Of a stretch of 64,000 nucleotides of DNA, positions 26,598 to 37,257 are shown in pieces. The notes beneath the pieces were generated by a model. It was not told the DNA's origin. It made no database searches and saw only the letters and a program-made list of their open reading frames with translations. This DNA is from Herpomyces periplanetae (Eukaryota; Ascomycota; Laboulbeniomycetes; Herpomycetales; Herpomycetaceae): assembly GCA_009733715.1 (NCBI GenBank), contig WMKJ01000039.1, positions 41,866-105,865 on the forward strand, given 5' to 3'. Each line of letters opens with the position of its first letter. Position 1 is the stretch's first letter. Both the position numbers and the translations under genes were made by a program.

Positions 26598-28671
26598 AAA
26601 CTAATAATTTGATGTAATCGTTATAGAACCATATTAGTATAAAAGCATCCAACTTTAGTTCTTGAATGGTCACTACCAATATATATATTATAATTTTGCC
26701 GGCACAAATGCCTAATACAGTTGCAAAATTGTTTTATACAAATGAGTTCAAGTTAGACGTAACTTGACTGAATTTCAGGCAAAGTTAACCATTTTACTTC
26801 CAGATACCTCTAACCATAAAAAATTGAGGAAATTTAAATGTTTACAGTTGTTCTAATTTAAAATCTGTTTGTTCCTTGCCAAAATTATTCATTAAATGGT
26901 GCTTTTGGTTAAGTTGGTAAAACAAATGATGGCACTGAAGAAACGACAAACAGACTGAATTATTTCAGGCAAAAGAGTGACTCCCTATCTGATCCATCAT
27001 TATGATAGTTTCTGAATATGTATACAATTTGGAGACAAGAATAGGAACCAAATGAAAAAAGAACATCCGTTGGCACAGACATCTTAACGAAAAAGTAGTA
27101 AACAACAGAGTTTTATCAACTTTCTTTATTGAGTGCCCTCTAGTCCATTGCAAATCTTTAATATGTATTTCAAGTGGAACGAAAGTGGTTGCTCTACACA
27201 TTGTTGTTAACAACATTTCGAGTTGCTGCAGTAAAATGTTGTTCCTTACCTTTTAATAACCCTGATCATAGGATGTGCATTCATCCAATGGTGAGCTGGT
27301 CAACATACATTTTCTTCGGTAGATTGGGGCCTCAGAAACCGTGAGATGGATAGATTAATGTTAAATGTATTATCGTACATCTAATAGCGGAATTATGGAT
27401 ATCTTGAGGGAAAGCACCATTTACACCTTTGTGAAAATTTAGAGAATCTTTATACCGTCAGAATTAAATATTTAGAATTAGGCAAACAGTGACTAAACAA
27501 TAAAATACCATTTTTCATATTTTGCGCATAGGTTAAATATCCACTAGTTAATTTAACATAACTTGAGTAACCTTATACGAAAAAGTGTATCTCAGAATTG
27601 CTGATTTATTTTAGCCTAACAATTGATTATCCCAGGTATGATTAATATTTCTTTAGAGTAAACTAAAGCTGGAATTCTTTGATGATAGTCAACTTGCGAG
27701 TCTGTATTTGAAAAAAGCATGAAAGACATGCTGTTTGCCAATTATACCAATAAGAGTACATTTTCCTGCATGTATAAAAAGATAAATTTACAGTGCTGAC
27801 TGGCCGATAGATTATGGATCTGTCTATATAGAAAAGATATACACATATTAAACCAAAGGATGAAGTTATGTCGTGTACTCACTCTGTTAACTAATTACCA
27901 TTTGGAAGTAACAGTATAAACAGTTCAGTGAAGCCAAAGCTGGAAAATTGTTTACCAAAAGAGATTTTTGGGCCTCTTAAAGTATGAAGATTCAAAAAAT
28001 TCTTTAGTAGTATGAAATTTGGACGCACTAAGATGTCCAATCAATGCTTTTATACTCGACAAGAAGATATAACTTTACGTATTCGTAGTTATATGTTGGG
28101 ATAAAGCTTAAATATTAACCAAGGTAAAGAATAACTGGGTGTATGCAAGTAGTAGATGAAGAATATTATAAAACTTGAGGTAAGGAAAAAACGGGATTTC
28201 CAATTTGTATCAAATAGTTGAATAATTAAAGGGAAATATGATGATCTAAATACAATAACAAATCAATTTATCGGGTCAGGAAGAAGGGCAAATTAAAATC
28301 AAGTACTAATATAATAATAAGCTTATGGTGAAGTAAAGAATAATTTATAGCAATCATGAAAAAGGAATAAAGCACAAAATAACGAAATGGAAAAGTATAA
28401 GATTAATGATGCGCAACTTGATTAAGATTAATTATGGGCTTGAAGAGAGAAGAACCGAAGAATATGAGGAAAGACAAAAGGTGGGGTTTATGAGAGGATT
28501 TAAAGAAGAATGAAAAATATGGAAAACAGAAGAAAAGAAAAATGGTTAAAATGGAAAAAGTTAATGGAAAGGAAAAATTGACAATTTTGGAGCTTTAAAA
28601 CAAAAAGAAAAAGCAGGAAAAATTCCATCAAAAGTAAACAAAACGGAAAGATTTCCCGATTAGGAAACCAA

Positions 28672-28686
28672 GACGAGACGAGACGA
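28672..28686 (+). repeat. (GACGA)3 microsatellite
   Basis: Three perfect GACGA pentamers immediately upstream of a TCACGTGA box in the promoter of the phosphodiesterase gene. Related GACGA copies occur near 35.23-35.27 kb. Confidence 0.8.
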
Positions 28687-28690
28687 TAGA

Positions 28691-28698
28691 TCACGTGA
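28691..28698. promoter_or_regulatory. TCACGTGA E-box-like palindrome
   Basis: An 8-bp palindrome with the CACGTG core bound by bHLH factors such as Cbf1, about 175 nt upstream of the ATG at 28870. The same octamer occurs upstream of the dynein and copper-ATPase genes. Binding is inference from the motif. Confidence 0.4.
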
Positions 28699-28869
28699 TA
28701 TTATGGGAGCCCGAAAAAGGAAAATTGGAGAAGAAAATTTGTCTGAGCAAAATGATAAGGATAAGAGGGAGGTTTTTATAAGTTTGTCGTGAAGTGGTGA
28801 TTAAGTTGGAAATATTGTGTATGATTTCACATCTTCAGCCCAGCGAGCTTAAAAAGCCGCTGTATTGTC

Positions 28870-30830
28870 ATGGAGACAGTAGATTACACGGGTAGCATGA
28901 GATCTTGTCACGAAAATAGCGATCATGTTGGTGGTTTATCAAATTCCGATATTTCTCTTGAAGAATGTGAAGCTTCGATCGGCGAGTACGATAAATATGT
29001 CGATGATTTTGGGCAAGGATCACCCAAAGAGTCGTGTCAATCATGCGATTCTTTACTTTCATTTTCCACAGGTGTGGATTCGGGTTTATCGTGTGAGCGA
29101 CGTCTTCATGAAAAGCGAAATAATCTTAACAATGTCTCGAGATGCGAAACGAGCGTATCGGAAAATCAAAATAAAATAATAACTGTTCCATTTTACCGGA
29201 ATTGCACAGTGTTTAAAGCGGCACACTACACAAGCTTATTCGGTATTGCACGCTATTTCTCATGTTCAACCATAACTACACAACCGCCCATGTTTAAGCT
29301 AGTATCGATATTCTTACTAGCAATACTTTTCACTTATTCTTTTCACGATACTTTTGCCTTGTTTCTCCGTAATTGCAACTCAAATGCTCTTCATTTCTAC
29401 TCTTCGGCTAATCATTGCTTCAAATTCTAGGATATACCCTCCTTCTCAAGCTTTACATTATGCTATTTGCAGCACTATTTCTATTTGTATTTCTCTCGGG
29501 AACCGGGCTATACAATATTTCGGGTACACCAGCACAAGTGAAAGGGCCAAACAATCTTATGTACTTCAATGGTAGCGATTACTTTGCAAAAACGACAATT
29601 TTAATCTCATTAGACGGATTCCGCGCAGATTTTGTTCACGAAGATACTACGCCTAACCTGTATTATCTGTGGAAAAACAGTATCAGCCCTGAGTACATGC
29701 AGCCAAGTTTTCCAAGTGTTACTTTTGCCAATCACTATACGCTGGTAACTGGTTTATATCCTGAATCGCATGGAATCGTGAGCAATAATTTCTGGGATCC
29801 TGACCATGCGGAACTTTTTTACTATCGAAATAAATCTTCGTCCATGCAGGCCAAATGGTGGGGCGGTGATCCTCTCTGGGTACTTGCGGAGCGGCACAAA
29901 GTTAAAACAGCCATAAACATGTGGCCCGGATCAGAAGCCAGAATTCAGGGTATTGACCCATCATTTTTGCAAGCATACTCATCACGAGAAGAATTATCGA
30001 CAAAAGTGCGCAACATTCTCACCTACTTGGACATGCCAGGGCTATCAAAAAAGGGTGAATATCTCCGACCCCAGTTGATCGCTTCCTACGTTCCAAACGT
30101 TGATCATGATGGTCATTTGTACGGTCCGGAAAGTGTACAAACTCAAGCTACCGTACAAAAGGTTGATAGAATGATTGGAAACCTCTATGATGGTCTTGTA
30201 CGACGAAATTTAACGAATCACGTTAACATGATTATCGTATCAGATCATGGAATGGCATCTTCATCGAATAATAGATTAGTTCAATTAGAGGATCTTGTCG
30301 ATCCCAAGCGAATAGCTTACTTTGACGGATGGCCCTTATTTGGATTATGGCCACGACAAACGGAAAGTATTACTAGATTAGAACGAGATGTTCGCAAAAC
30401 AACTCGGAAATTCCCCAATGTTAAAGTTTATAATCGTGATAAGGATATGCCACGACGCTTTCACTTTCGCCATAATCGTCGCATCGCCCCCCTATGGCTT
30501 ATCCCACGGACCGGGTGGGCTATCGTTGATAAGGCTACGTTTAACGTCAAAAAGCATGCTCACGTTAAATACTTTGCTCCGCGTGGACTTCATGGCTATG
30601 ATTTCGAGCATCCGTTAATGCGGGCCATATTTATTGCTCACGGTCCTGCATTTACTTCCCCACATGGATTTCGATTCCGACCGTTTCGTAATGTTAACGC
30701 TTACAATTTAATTTGTGATTCCTTATCCCTTCCTCCTTCACCCAATAACGGCACCATGCGCCTCGATCTTCATACCGGACGCCGTCATACCCTTCTTCGT
30801 TCCAGTAAACTTTTACACTCTAATCAATGA
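28870..30830 (+). CDS. Ectonucleotide pyrophosphatase/phosphodiesterase (type II membrane protein, about 590 aa)
   Basis: Family: NPP/alkaline-phosphatase superfamily enzymes hydrolyse phosphodiester or pyrophosphate bonds of extracellular or lumenal nucleotides. The catalytic domain is clear: metal-site LISLDGFRADF, nucleophile threonine in FPSVTFANHYTLVTGLYPES, then VDHDGHLYGP, IIVSDHGMAS and a late HGYDFEHP histidine. Preferred model: exon 1 28870-29242 (hydrophilic N-terminus), intron 29243-29430 (GTATTG...CTAAT...TTCTAG, phase 1), exon 2 29431-30830. This gives one transmembrane segment (YTLLLKLYIMLFAALFLFVF) and then the catalytic domain, the normal type II layout. A second donor (GTAATT at 29369) is in the same phase and would add 42 codons with another hydrophobic stretch. 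The gene converges on the DUF7918 gene, with 314 nt between stops. Catalytic assignment is firm; exon 1 is less so. Confidence 0.85.
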
Positions 30831-31144
30831 ATTTGTGCCACGTTACTCAGTCTCTAGTTCCCTCCTGCATGCTTATTTATGACGTAGAAACATTTACCAA
30901 AGTAATAATTGCGATATTCCATCGTCAAATCACACTTGGATACATTCATACAAGTGCTCATTTAACCAGTGTACCCAAGTTAATCATAACTGATCCGTTA
31001 AGATTTTCTTCACAATTCCTATATTCATGTATATAACAAGAGTATGAGCACATTTTTGTCCTGCCCTCAAATCTTTCAAATCTTCCTTTACTTGCTTCTT
31101 CCCCCTCCTCATGAACCACATGTACCAGCTTTACGCTAGAGTAG

Positions 31145-34100
31145 TCACATGCACGTATCTATTTCGCAAAATGATCGACAGACATAACACTCGCGCCATG
31201 CGGAAGAATCGCATGATTGTGAAGAGTCTAAACAAGGAGAATCCAATGCAACGGTGCCAGTACCCGAAGTAACCATGGTATCGACATTATGAGGAAAACG
31301 ATAATCTTCGGGTTTCAAATCAATAGTATGACATTCACGACACATTGAATCGTGACATGTTGAATCGGTATAATCGATTAAACTGTTCAAATCATCAAGT
31401 GAATCTCGCGCAGTGTTCAACGAGGTATATTCGCTGGTTAAGCAAAGACAAGGGGGTCCTAATATCGGGTTAACCCCAGATGGCCAAGGTTCGCATTCGT
31501 GAGACAGTCGTACCGAGTCGAGTCGGTGTGCCAATTCGTGATCATGATGACGGTCGTCATGGTCGTGATACCTTTGACTCTTGCATTTACTCGGCGCGGT
31601 ATTCAAGTAAATTTCATCGTGGCAACGTTGACACGTTGTCTTGTTGAAGTCCGCAGGTGGAATTGTTAACGCTTTAGTTAACCCAGTCACCGACGAAGAG
31701 CCAGCCAATATTCCACGTCGTGTGAAAATTTTTCGCAGGGTTTCTACAGATAATGCAAGTGGTTGAGTTAGACATCGTTTTCTCCCCCTAAAGGTTAATT
31801 CATCGCCTAAAGAAAACTGTAAAAATCGATGTTGTGTACAGAGATTTTGAGCAATGCCTGTGTTCATCTGAATCGCCCTGTACTTATTCCGCCATTGTAT
31901 TAGGACTTTCTTAATGTCTATACGTACCATTCCGTCGATATTTGAAGCGAAAAACCGTAAATGGCTCATCGAATAAATCCAATAGTTTCGGCTTAAATGT
32001 TCTAATCACACGATCATCTTGCCAGATCATTTCGTATCCCTCGCCCCACATCCCCCACCCGTTAAGCGTATTCGTTAACAATCAATAATTCGATTACCCG
32101 TTTTAATGTTGGTAGTATGCCGTTCGGATTTATCTCATTCACCTTCTACGTTAACTTACGCATGATAAACTAGATACCCTTTGCCCGGCCAAACACAAGA
32201 ATCAACCATGTATCGTTTCATTGTATTAAAAGATATGGCCGGAACTGGAATCTCGTCAAATGGTTCGATAGTTTGCCATGCTTCGGTGTTGGCAAATTCG
32301 TCTTCCATTTTTAAGTTTGTCAGTTTGCACAGGTCTGCGCTATCTTGAATTGATTGTTGTATCCATGAAGCCCATTGTCTTGTAGCTTCGCGCGAAATTT
32401 TCGGTGTCGGAAATGGATCTTCGTACGATGAATTTCCATTTTCACCTTCGCTGCCGTTTCGATCATCTTCGTTTAAACTAATGTTGCACTTTCCTACGTC
32501 GGTTTCGACATTTCCACTGCATTCACGTTCCCTTGACCGCTTTTGTCCTGACTTAACTTCACTACTTACTTCGTTGGGTAAACTATCATCGTGAATCCAC
32601 CTGTCAAAAGTTTGTCGTCCATTGCATCCGAAATCACCGTCCGTTCGACTATTCTATGGTTAGCCACTGTTAGCCTTTTGTCATCAATTCAATCGTTACC
32701 ACTGTTTACACAATTGTTCCAACATATAGCATACCCAAACTTCTCGCCGCAAAGCTGGATTCATGCAGCAATCAACCGTGTAGCCACACTTTCGCCTTTC
32801 TCCATCACCGTGTACTCGTCCCAAGCATCGTTTATGCTGCCAACACGCTTGTCCATCTTTTCCCTCCAAATCCTGCGCTTGCGCTGAATGATCTGAGTTT
32901 CCGTTAATGTGTACTGGATGTGAATTACATCCTAAACATTGTACCTGATCCGATGAGCAGCATGATACGGTATATGTCTTATCTCGTGAACACTTTGCGC
33001 TATTCCATGAACTATTAGTGCTATTTTCAACATCAGGTATATAAATTAAGTCTTCTCCTCCCGTTAACATGCCAAGCGGGTAATTCGATCTGCATTTAAC
33101 AGAGTGAAACCGATCTTCACCCTCAAATTCATCATCCGTAAAAGTCGAAGAAGCTCCATTAGCGTGATAATATCCTCCATCACACGTTCGCAGAGGTGAT
33201 TGTGTAAACTGTGTCGTAGGCGCGTTATCAGAGCCCAGTTTTTGGTGTGTCGAACAGCATGAGCCTAAATTCGGGTGTCGGTGAAATGGTAGAGGAAATT
33301 CTGAACAATATTCAAATCCAAAGTCTATATTTTCATTTTCATCATTTCCAACGTCACTTTCACCTGAATCGTGTTCATGCTGTACGCTACAATTTGCACA
33401 ACATGGGTCTAAACACTGAAAGCTTAGTTGATACTCTGTTAAACGATACGGCACGTCTTTAAAAGTTTCATTGTACTTCCACATTCTTTGTTTTCGACGG
33501 CCTGGTCACCATATACACTTACTGCCAATTACATCCTCCATACAGCTCACAGTATGAGTGCTATTAGTGCGACGTTTGGTATTAATGCATCCTACAGTTG
33601 ACTCGGGATAGTGATTCGATGGGGCACACTGTGTAGCCCATGGAGAAAATGGTGCGTGATGATCTGCTGTTGAGAGTACGAATGCAGCTTCACACTCACA
33701 GTACGATCCCCCCATGGTACCACCATCGAAACTACATTGACAACGGTTTCGTTTGTTTTGACATAATTGATAGCGACCATGATGATAATGACCATGTCGA
33801 TTTCCATGACCATGCCAACGTCGATGTGAGGGCTGACTCGGGCAGGAATGACAATTATGCTCGTGTAACGCATTAACATGCCTCAAACATTCTTCATGTC
33901 CTAAACCATAAGCTTCGGCCTTTTCTGAATCGCCTTTGACGGACCCCTGTCGGAATCTACGACAATCTCGAGATAATAAGTCATGGCTCATCCTATTGTG
34001 AGATTGTTCGTCCTTTGACAGGCTAGCTTCAGGTGCATTAACATTAATATTTCGGTACGACCAATCTTCAGTGTTAACGAAAACCGGCGCTTTCATACGC

Positions 34101-34723
34101 TTGTCGAGAGAGAGAGAGGTGGCGTCATGTTCACAGTCGGGTAAGGTACACTGTAGAGATTTAACGTGTTTATGCCACTCTAATGCATCCTCAAAGTCTT
34201 GTGAACGTAGGACGATGATCTCAATAACCCCCAAATTAATGCTGCTAACATCACTAATCGCACTATCATTATCACCGTTTTCATCACTATTATTTATATC
34301 GTCAGTAGGATTTTCGCCAATAACGTTGGTTTCATGCAGCACAGGCTTATCGAATCGCCATTCTCGTCCAACGTAAAAGCCGTGACCCAAGTTAGTCTCA
34401 CGTTGGCGAACGCGAAAATCTGCCGTATACACAGTAGTATCATCGCCAGCAGATGTGTCGGGCGTTCCATCCAACGGTATAGGTAGTAATGCACGCACGA
34501 ATCGATTGCACTGGTACACGCCATCGATGAACACAAAAAATTGTAGACCGGGGCTAACGTAGCCTAAGCATTTTACATGTATAGCAAATGGGCATGGTAA
34601 CGCACCCGGGATCTCAAGCCAAGTTTCAACGCACCCGTTTCCATAGCGTGTACCATGTTCACGCATAGCTTCATTACTACGTGCATCTTCTACAGAACAC
34701 TGAATATTTTGAAAACACGGCAT
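31145..34723 (-). CDS. DUF7918-like protein with a very long His/Cys/Asp-rich insert, five exons, about 1022 aa
   Basis: Exon model (transcribed order): 33523-34723, 32735-33435, 32160-32653, 31928-32001, 31145-31743. The introns are 33436-33522 (GTAAGT/ACAG), 32654-32734 (GTATGC, two CTAAC, ATAG), 32002-32159 (GTAAGT/TTAG) and 31744-31927 (GTACGT, CTAAC, TGTAG); all phases agree and sum to 1023 codons. The start ATG at 34723 opens MPCFQNIQCSVED. The N-terminal 140 residues show a beta-rich core with FVFIDGVYQCNRF and LGVIEIIVLR, as I recall for fungal DUF7918 proteins. The family's C-terminal FKYR hallmark appears as FTVFRFKYRRNETLRKIF only after splicing the last two introns. Between them lie some 700 residues rich in His, Cys, Asp and Ser. 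Function of the family is unknown. The N-terminal exon and the exon at 32160-32653 are well supported; the 158- and 184-bp introns are less certain. Confidence 0.65.
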
Positions 34724-35661
34724 CACACGTACACTCTCACTCAACTAAAAATGATAATTTTTCGTTAATCCTCTTCTCACTGATCATGCGAAGTGATAAT
34801 CCCAAGATCAATGTGTCATCATTTACTACATCTGCCGGTTTGCATCCGTCCGGGCACATGTGCTGTCTGTGTGCTAAATTTAACGATACAAGGTCAGTTT
34901 TGCTAATGTTACCGCCACCATGACATACCAATTGTGCTCTCCTTCACCTTGAATCAGACATTTCAATTAACCTTCACATGAATCTTGGCCCAATCGCCTT
35001 TGCGGTTCATTCAGAGACATCCATATACCTTGTAGATACACACAAACGCACTCGCCCACGAACACACATACACCATCAGTTTTGACTAACAAGACAAACA
35101 TTTAAGCAGAAACAACGGGATGAACACGCCAACAATCATCATTAAAAAACCCGAGAATCTCCGATTAAACAAAGACACGTAATCAGGCCAAACACCAATC
35201 GTGCTTTCCTGTTAGAACAAAGAGCAAACACGAGACGAATCCACCAGGGGGGATTCTGAGACGAGACGAAATCCTTCTCGAAAGAAACTGCAAACGGTTG
35301 TGCATTCAACTAGGCCCACTTATCAGCTCGCACCTTCGGAATTTAGCAGAGCGTTCCTGCCGAAAATGGTGGGACAGCTCAACGTCTGGCAATACGCCGC
35401 CAGAACATTGTTCCGATAGGAGGCTGAATTACGTAGTTCCGAATAAGGAAATTAATTTGCTCGAACCTTTTGAGTTGAATTGAAGATTGTACTCATGATA
35501 ATTGTAAGTGATCAGTTGGACACAATAGGAGTCGATTATTGCGGCAAACATGCACTTATTAAACAGAATACAGACTTGGCAAGTTAAAGTTAATGTACAC
35601 GCCATGTTGGCGCAGTAAACAGCATGCAAAATACAGGTTAACTTGAGCCAGATTCTGTTAA
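34724..35661. other. Intergenic region between DUF7918 gene and OS-9 gene
   Basis: Contains the upstream region of the leftward DUF7918 gene. A more GC-balanced segment at 35216-35483 may be coding on the plus strand (listed separately). An imperfect hairpin GAATCC...GGATTC and several GACGA pentamers lie at about 35.23-35.27 kb. Confidence 0.5.
35216..35483 (+). other. Candidate small coding segment, frame unresolved
   Basis: Two plus-strand frames stay open after a good acceptor-like TTTCCTGTTAG ending at 35215. One ends at 35417-35419 and reads TYQLAPSEFSRAFLPKMVGQ followed by LNVWQYAARTLFR. The other runs to 35483 and could be joined to an ATG at 35120 through a very short 37-bp intron (35179-35215). 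The first reads more like a conserved small protein, but it has no start codon in view. I recognise neither; a non-coding RNA or chance are alternatives. Confidence 0.25.
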
Positions 35662-37257
35662 CTACAATTCCTGTGCATGAGGTGACACTTTTGTATCGGG
35701 TTCCGGGGTATCGCCTTCTACATTATTCGTCTTGAGGTTTTCATCAGTAGGTGCATCGTGATTCCCATTTCCATTGTTCGAAGATAACTGACGTTCATCG
35801 GACTTCTTTGTTGTATCCGACATGGCTACTGTTGCGTCATTTTCCGGGTCAAGTATTCCACGAAATTCACGACCTCGTGGAGTATCCACCACATTCAATC
35901 TCCAATGCCGTCCACGTGCCACCTTTTCCAAACTTTTCTTTAGCAATTCAATTCCATTGGAATCGTGAATATTCAATTTTTTCATTTCCGCCTCACTCAT
36001 CGACGGTCCTTTACTCGATGCTATCGTCCCCAAATAGATTTCCTTACCTCCTCCCACTATAGCGGACTTTTCTATAGCTTTACTCGATTTGCCCGTGATA
36101 CTTTTAGCTCCAACTCGAATTTCCCCCACGAGGGGAAGTTTACTGTCAGTATCACTTTGATGATTCTCCAAAACAGAGCCGTCATTTTCTAACATAATAT
36201 TCTCACTTTTTTCAAGTCTGTCATTATCCCCAACAGTTGCATGACCAGATAAATTGTTTAAATCAGTTTCTGAATACTGAATTGGTCGGCAGTCAATAAC
36301 CTGAGGTTCGTTCTGTTTGGGTGGTAAAAATGCAGCATCACTACACAAGCGCGGAGTATGTATAACCATTAGGTAAAAACAAGTAGATATTTCTTTGATA
36401 AAACGGATACGGTCTACGGATTGAGGGTGGCAGTGAAATTGGATTTCAATGCGTCGATCGAGCCCCGTTAAATCACACTTCGTCCCACCGCCTAGATGTT
36501 GAACCAAGTAGCGTGTCTCACCCTCAGTTTCCACACGCGCAAGACCATTTTCGGGAGTGGGCACCGAACTTTCTGACGTTGACTGAGATCCTACTGAATT
36601 ACCTTTACCCAAGTCCTCAGTCTCACACGTACCCAATACGAAACTTTGTACGGAAGAGTCTTCAATGGGCGGATACTGCGGCATACCAAGGCTAGAAGGA
36701 AGCTGGTGAAATTGGCGGACTCCTTGATTAAAACAAAAAGAATACGACCACCAACCGTTAATGTAGTAAATGCAATGATCCTTCATACTTTTTAATAGAT
36801 CCCAGCCCCGCTGGGTAACTCGCCAAAGTTCTTTTTCCGCTTCTTCAGCACTAAGTGGTTCACTTTGCTGCGATGTGGATACGTTTGGGGTATGTGCGGG
36901 GGGCAGTTCACAAACGTAATGTGAATTATCTAGAATCATAAGTTCCCGTGTACGATTAACCCTAAAAGTAGCTGCCGCGGAGGTGGTAGCTGACGTTGAG
37001 GATGATGAATTGTAAGATGCATTGTGTGTGAGAAGATACTTCGCTCGTTCTGGTGATATGGGTTCCCCGGATAGGCTAACATCAAACTGAGGATAGGCTA
37101 ATAAATCTTCCAGAACGCTAAACGTGCCCATCCCAACTGATGTCATGGACGATGACGAAGATGATGATAAAGTTAAAACGTCACGGCTTAAACATCCTAA
37201 CCAGATGACAGCAGCGTAACGTAAACGGCAAGATGGACGATGTTTAGTAGAGTTCAT
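35662..37257 (-). CDS. YOS9: OS-9/Yos9-like ER lectin (MRH domain), 531 aa
   Basis: Family: Yos9/OS-9 is an ER-lumenal lectin that recognises trimmed mannose glycans on misfolded proteins and passes them to the Hrd1 ubiquitin ligase for ER-associated degradation. The protein has an N-terminal hydrophobic segment usable as a signal peptide (after MNSTKHRPSCRLRY), a PQFDVSLSGEPIS segment typical of the family N-terminus, and an MRH domain at about residues 155-305. Visible MRH features are CIYYINGWWSYSFCFNQGVR with the glycan-binding WW and Q, TKCDLTGLDRRIEIQFHC, and IKEISTCFYLMVIHTPRLC. The C-terminal half is hydrophilic, with a RHWRLNVVDTPRGREFRGIL segment. It ends in PHAQEL rather than a canonical HDEL. 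Intronless. The start at 37257 is the ATG preceding the signal peptide. Confidence 0.85.
   Translation of the reverse strand: MNSTKHRPSCRLRYAAVIWLGCLSRDVLTLSSSSSSSMTSVGMGTFSVLEDLLAYPQFDVSLSGEPISPERAKYLLTHNASYNSSSSTSATTSAAATFRVNRTRELMILDNSHYVCELPPAHTPNVSTSQQSEPLSAEEAEKELWRVTQRGWDLLKSMKDHCIYYINGWWSYSFCFNQGVRQFHQLPSSLGMPQYPPIEDSSVQSFVLGTCETEDLGKGNSVGSQSTSESSVPTPENGLARVETEGETRYLVQHLGGGTKCDLTGLDRRIEIQFHCHPQSVDRIRFIKEISTCFYLMVIHTPRLCSDAAFLPPKQNEPQVIDCRPIQYSETDLNNLSGHATVGDNDRLEKSENIMLENDGSVLENHQSDTDSKLPLVGEIRVGAKSITGKSSKAIEKSAIVGGGKEIYLGTIASSKGPSMSEAEMKKLNIHDSNGIELLKKSLEKVARGRHWRLNVVDTPRGREFRGILDPENDATVAMSDTTKKSDERQLSSNNGNGNHDAPTDENLKTNNVEGDTPEPDTKVSPHAQEL

Larger units (their letters stand above)
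21717..28670. other. AT-rich gene-poor stretch with possible decayed coding fragments
   Basis: No intact gene is recognised. Two short frames (24687-24884 and 26334-26597) have less AT-biased, protein-like sequence and are listed separately as possible remnants. An inverted repeat with 10-bp arms (AACAACATTT, 27209-27218 and 27234-27243) is present. The last kilobase (about 28.1-28.75 kb) is strongly purine-rich on this strand. Confidence 0.5.

Noticed and set aside
33640-34376. Plus-strand frames opposite the DUF7918 gene
   Set aside because: Complement of Asp/His codons on the minus strand; shadows.
34737-34931. 64-codon minus-strand frame just upstream of the DUF7918 start
   Set aside because: It has Cys/Gly content but ends before the DUF7918 frame. 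Joining it would require an intron I cannot support, and the MPCFQNIQCS start is the natural N-terminus for the family.
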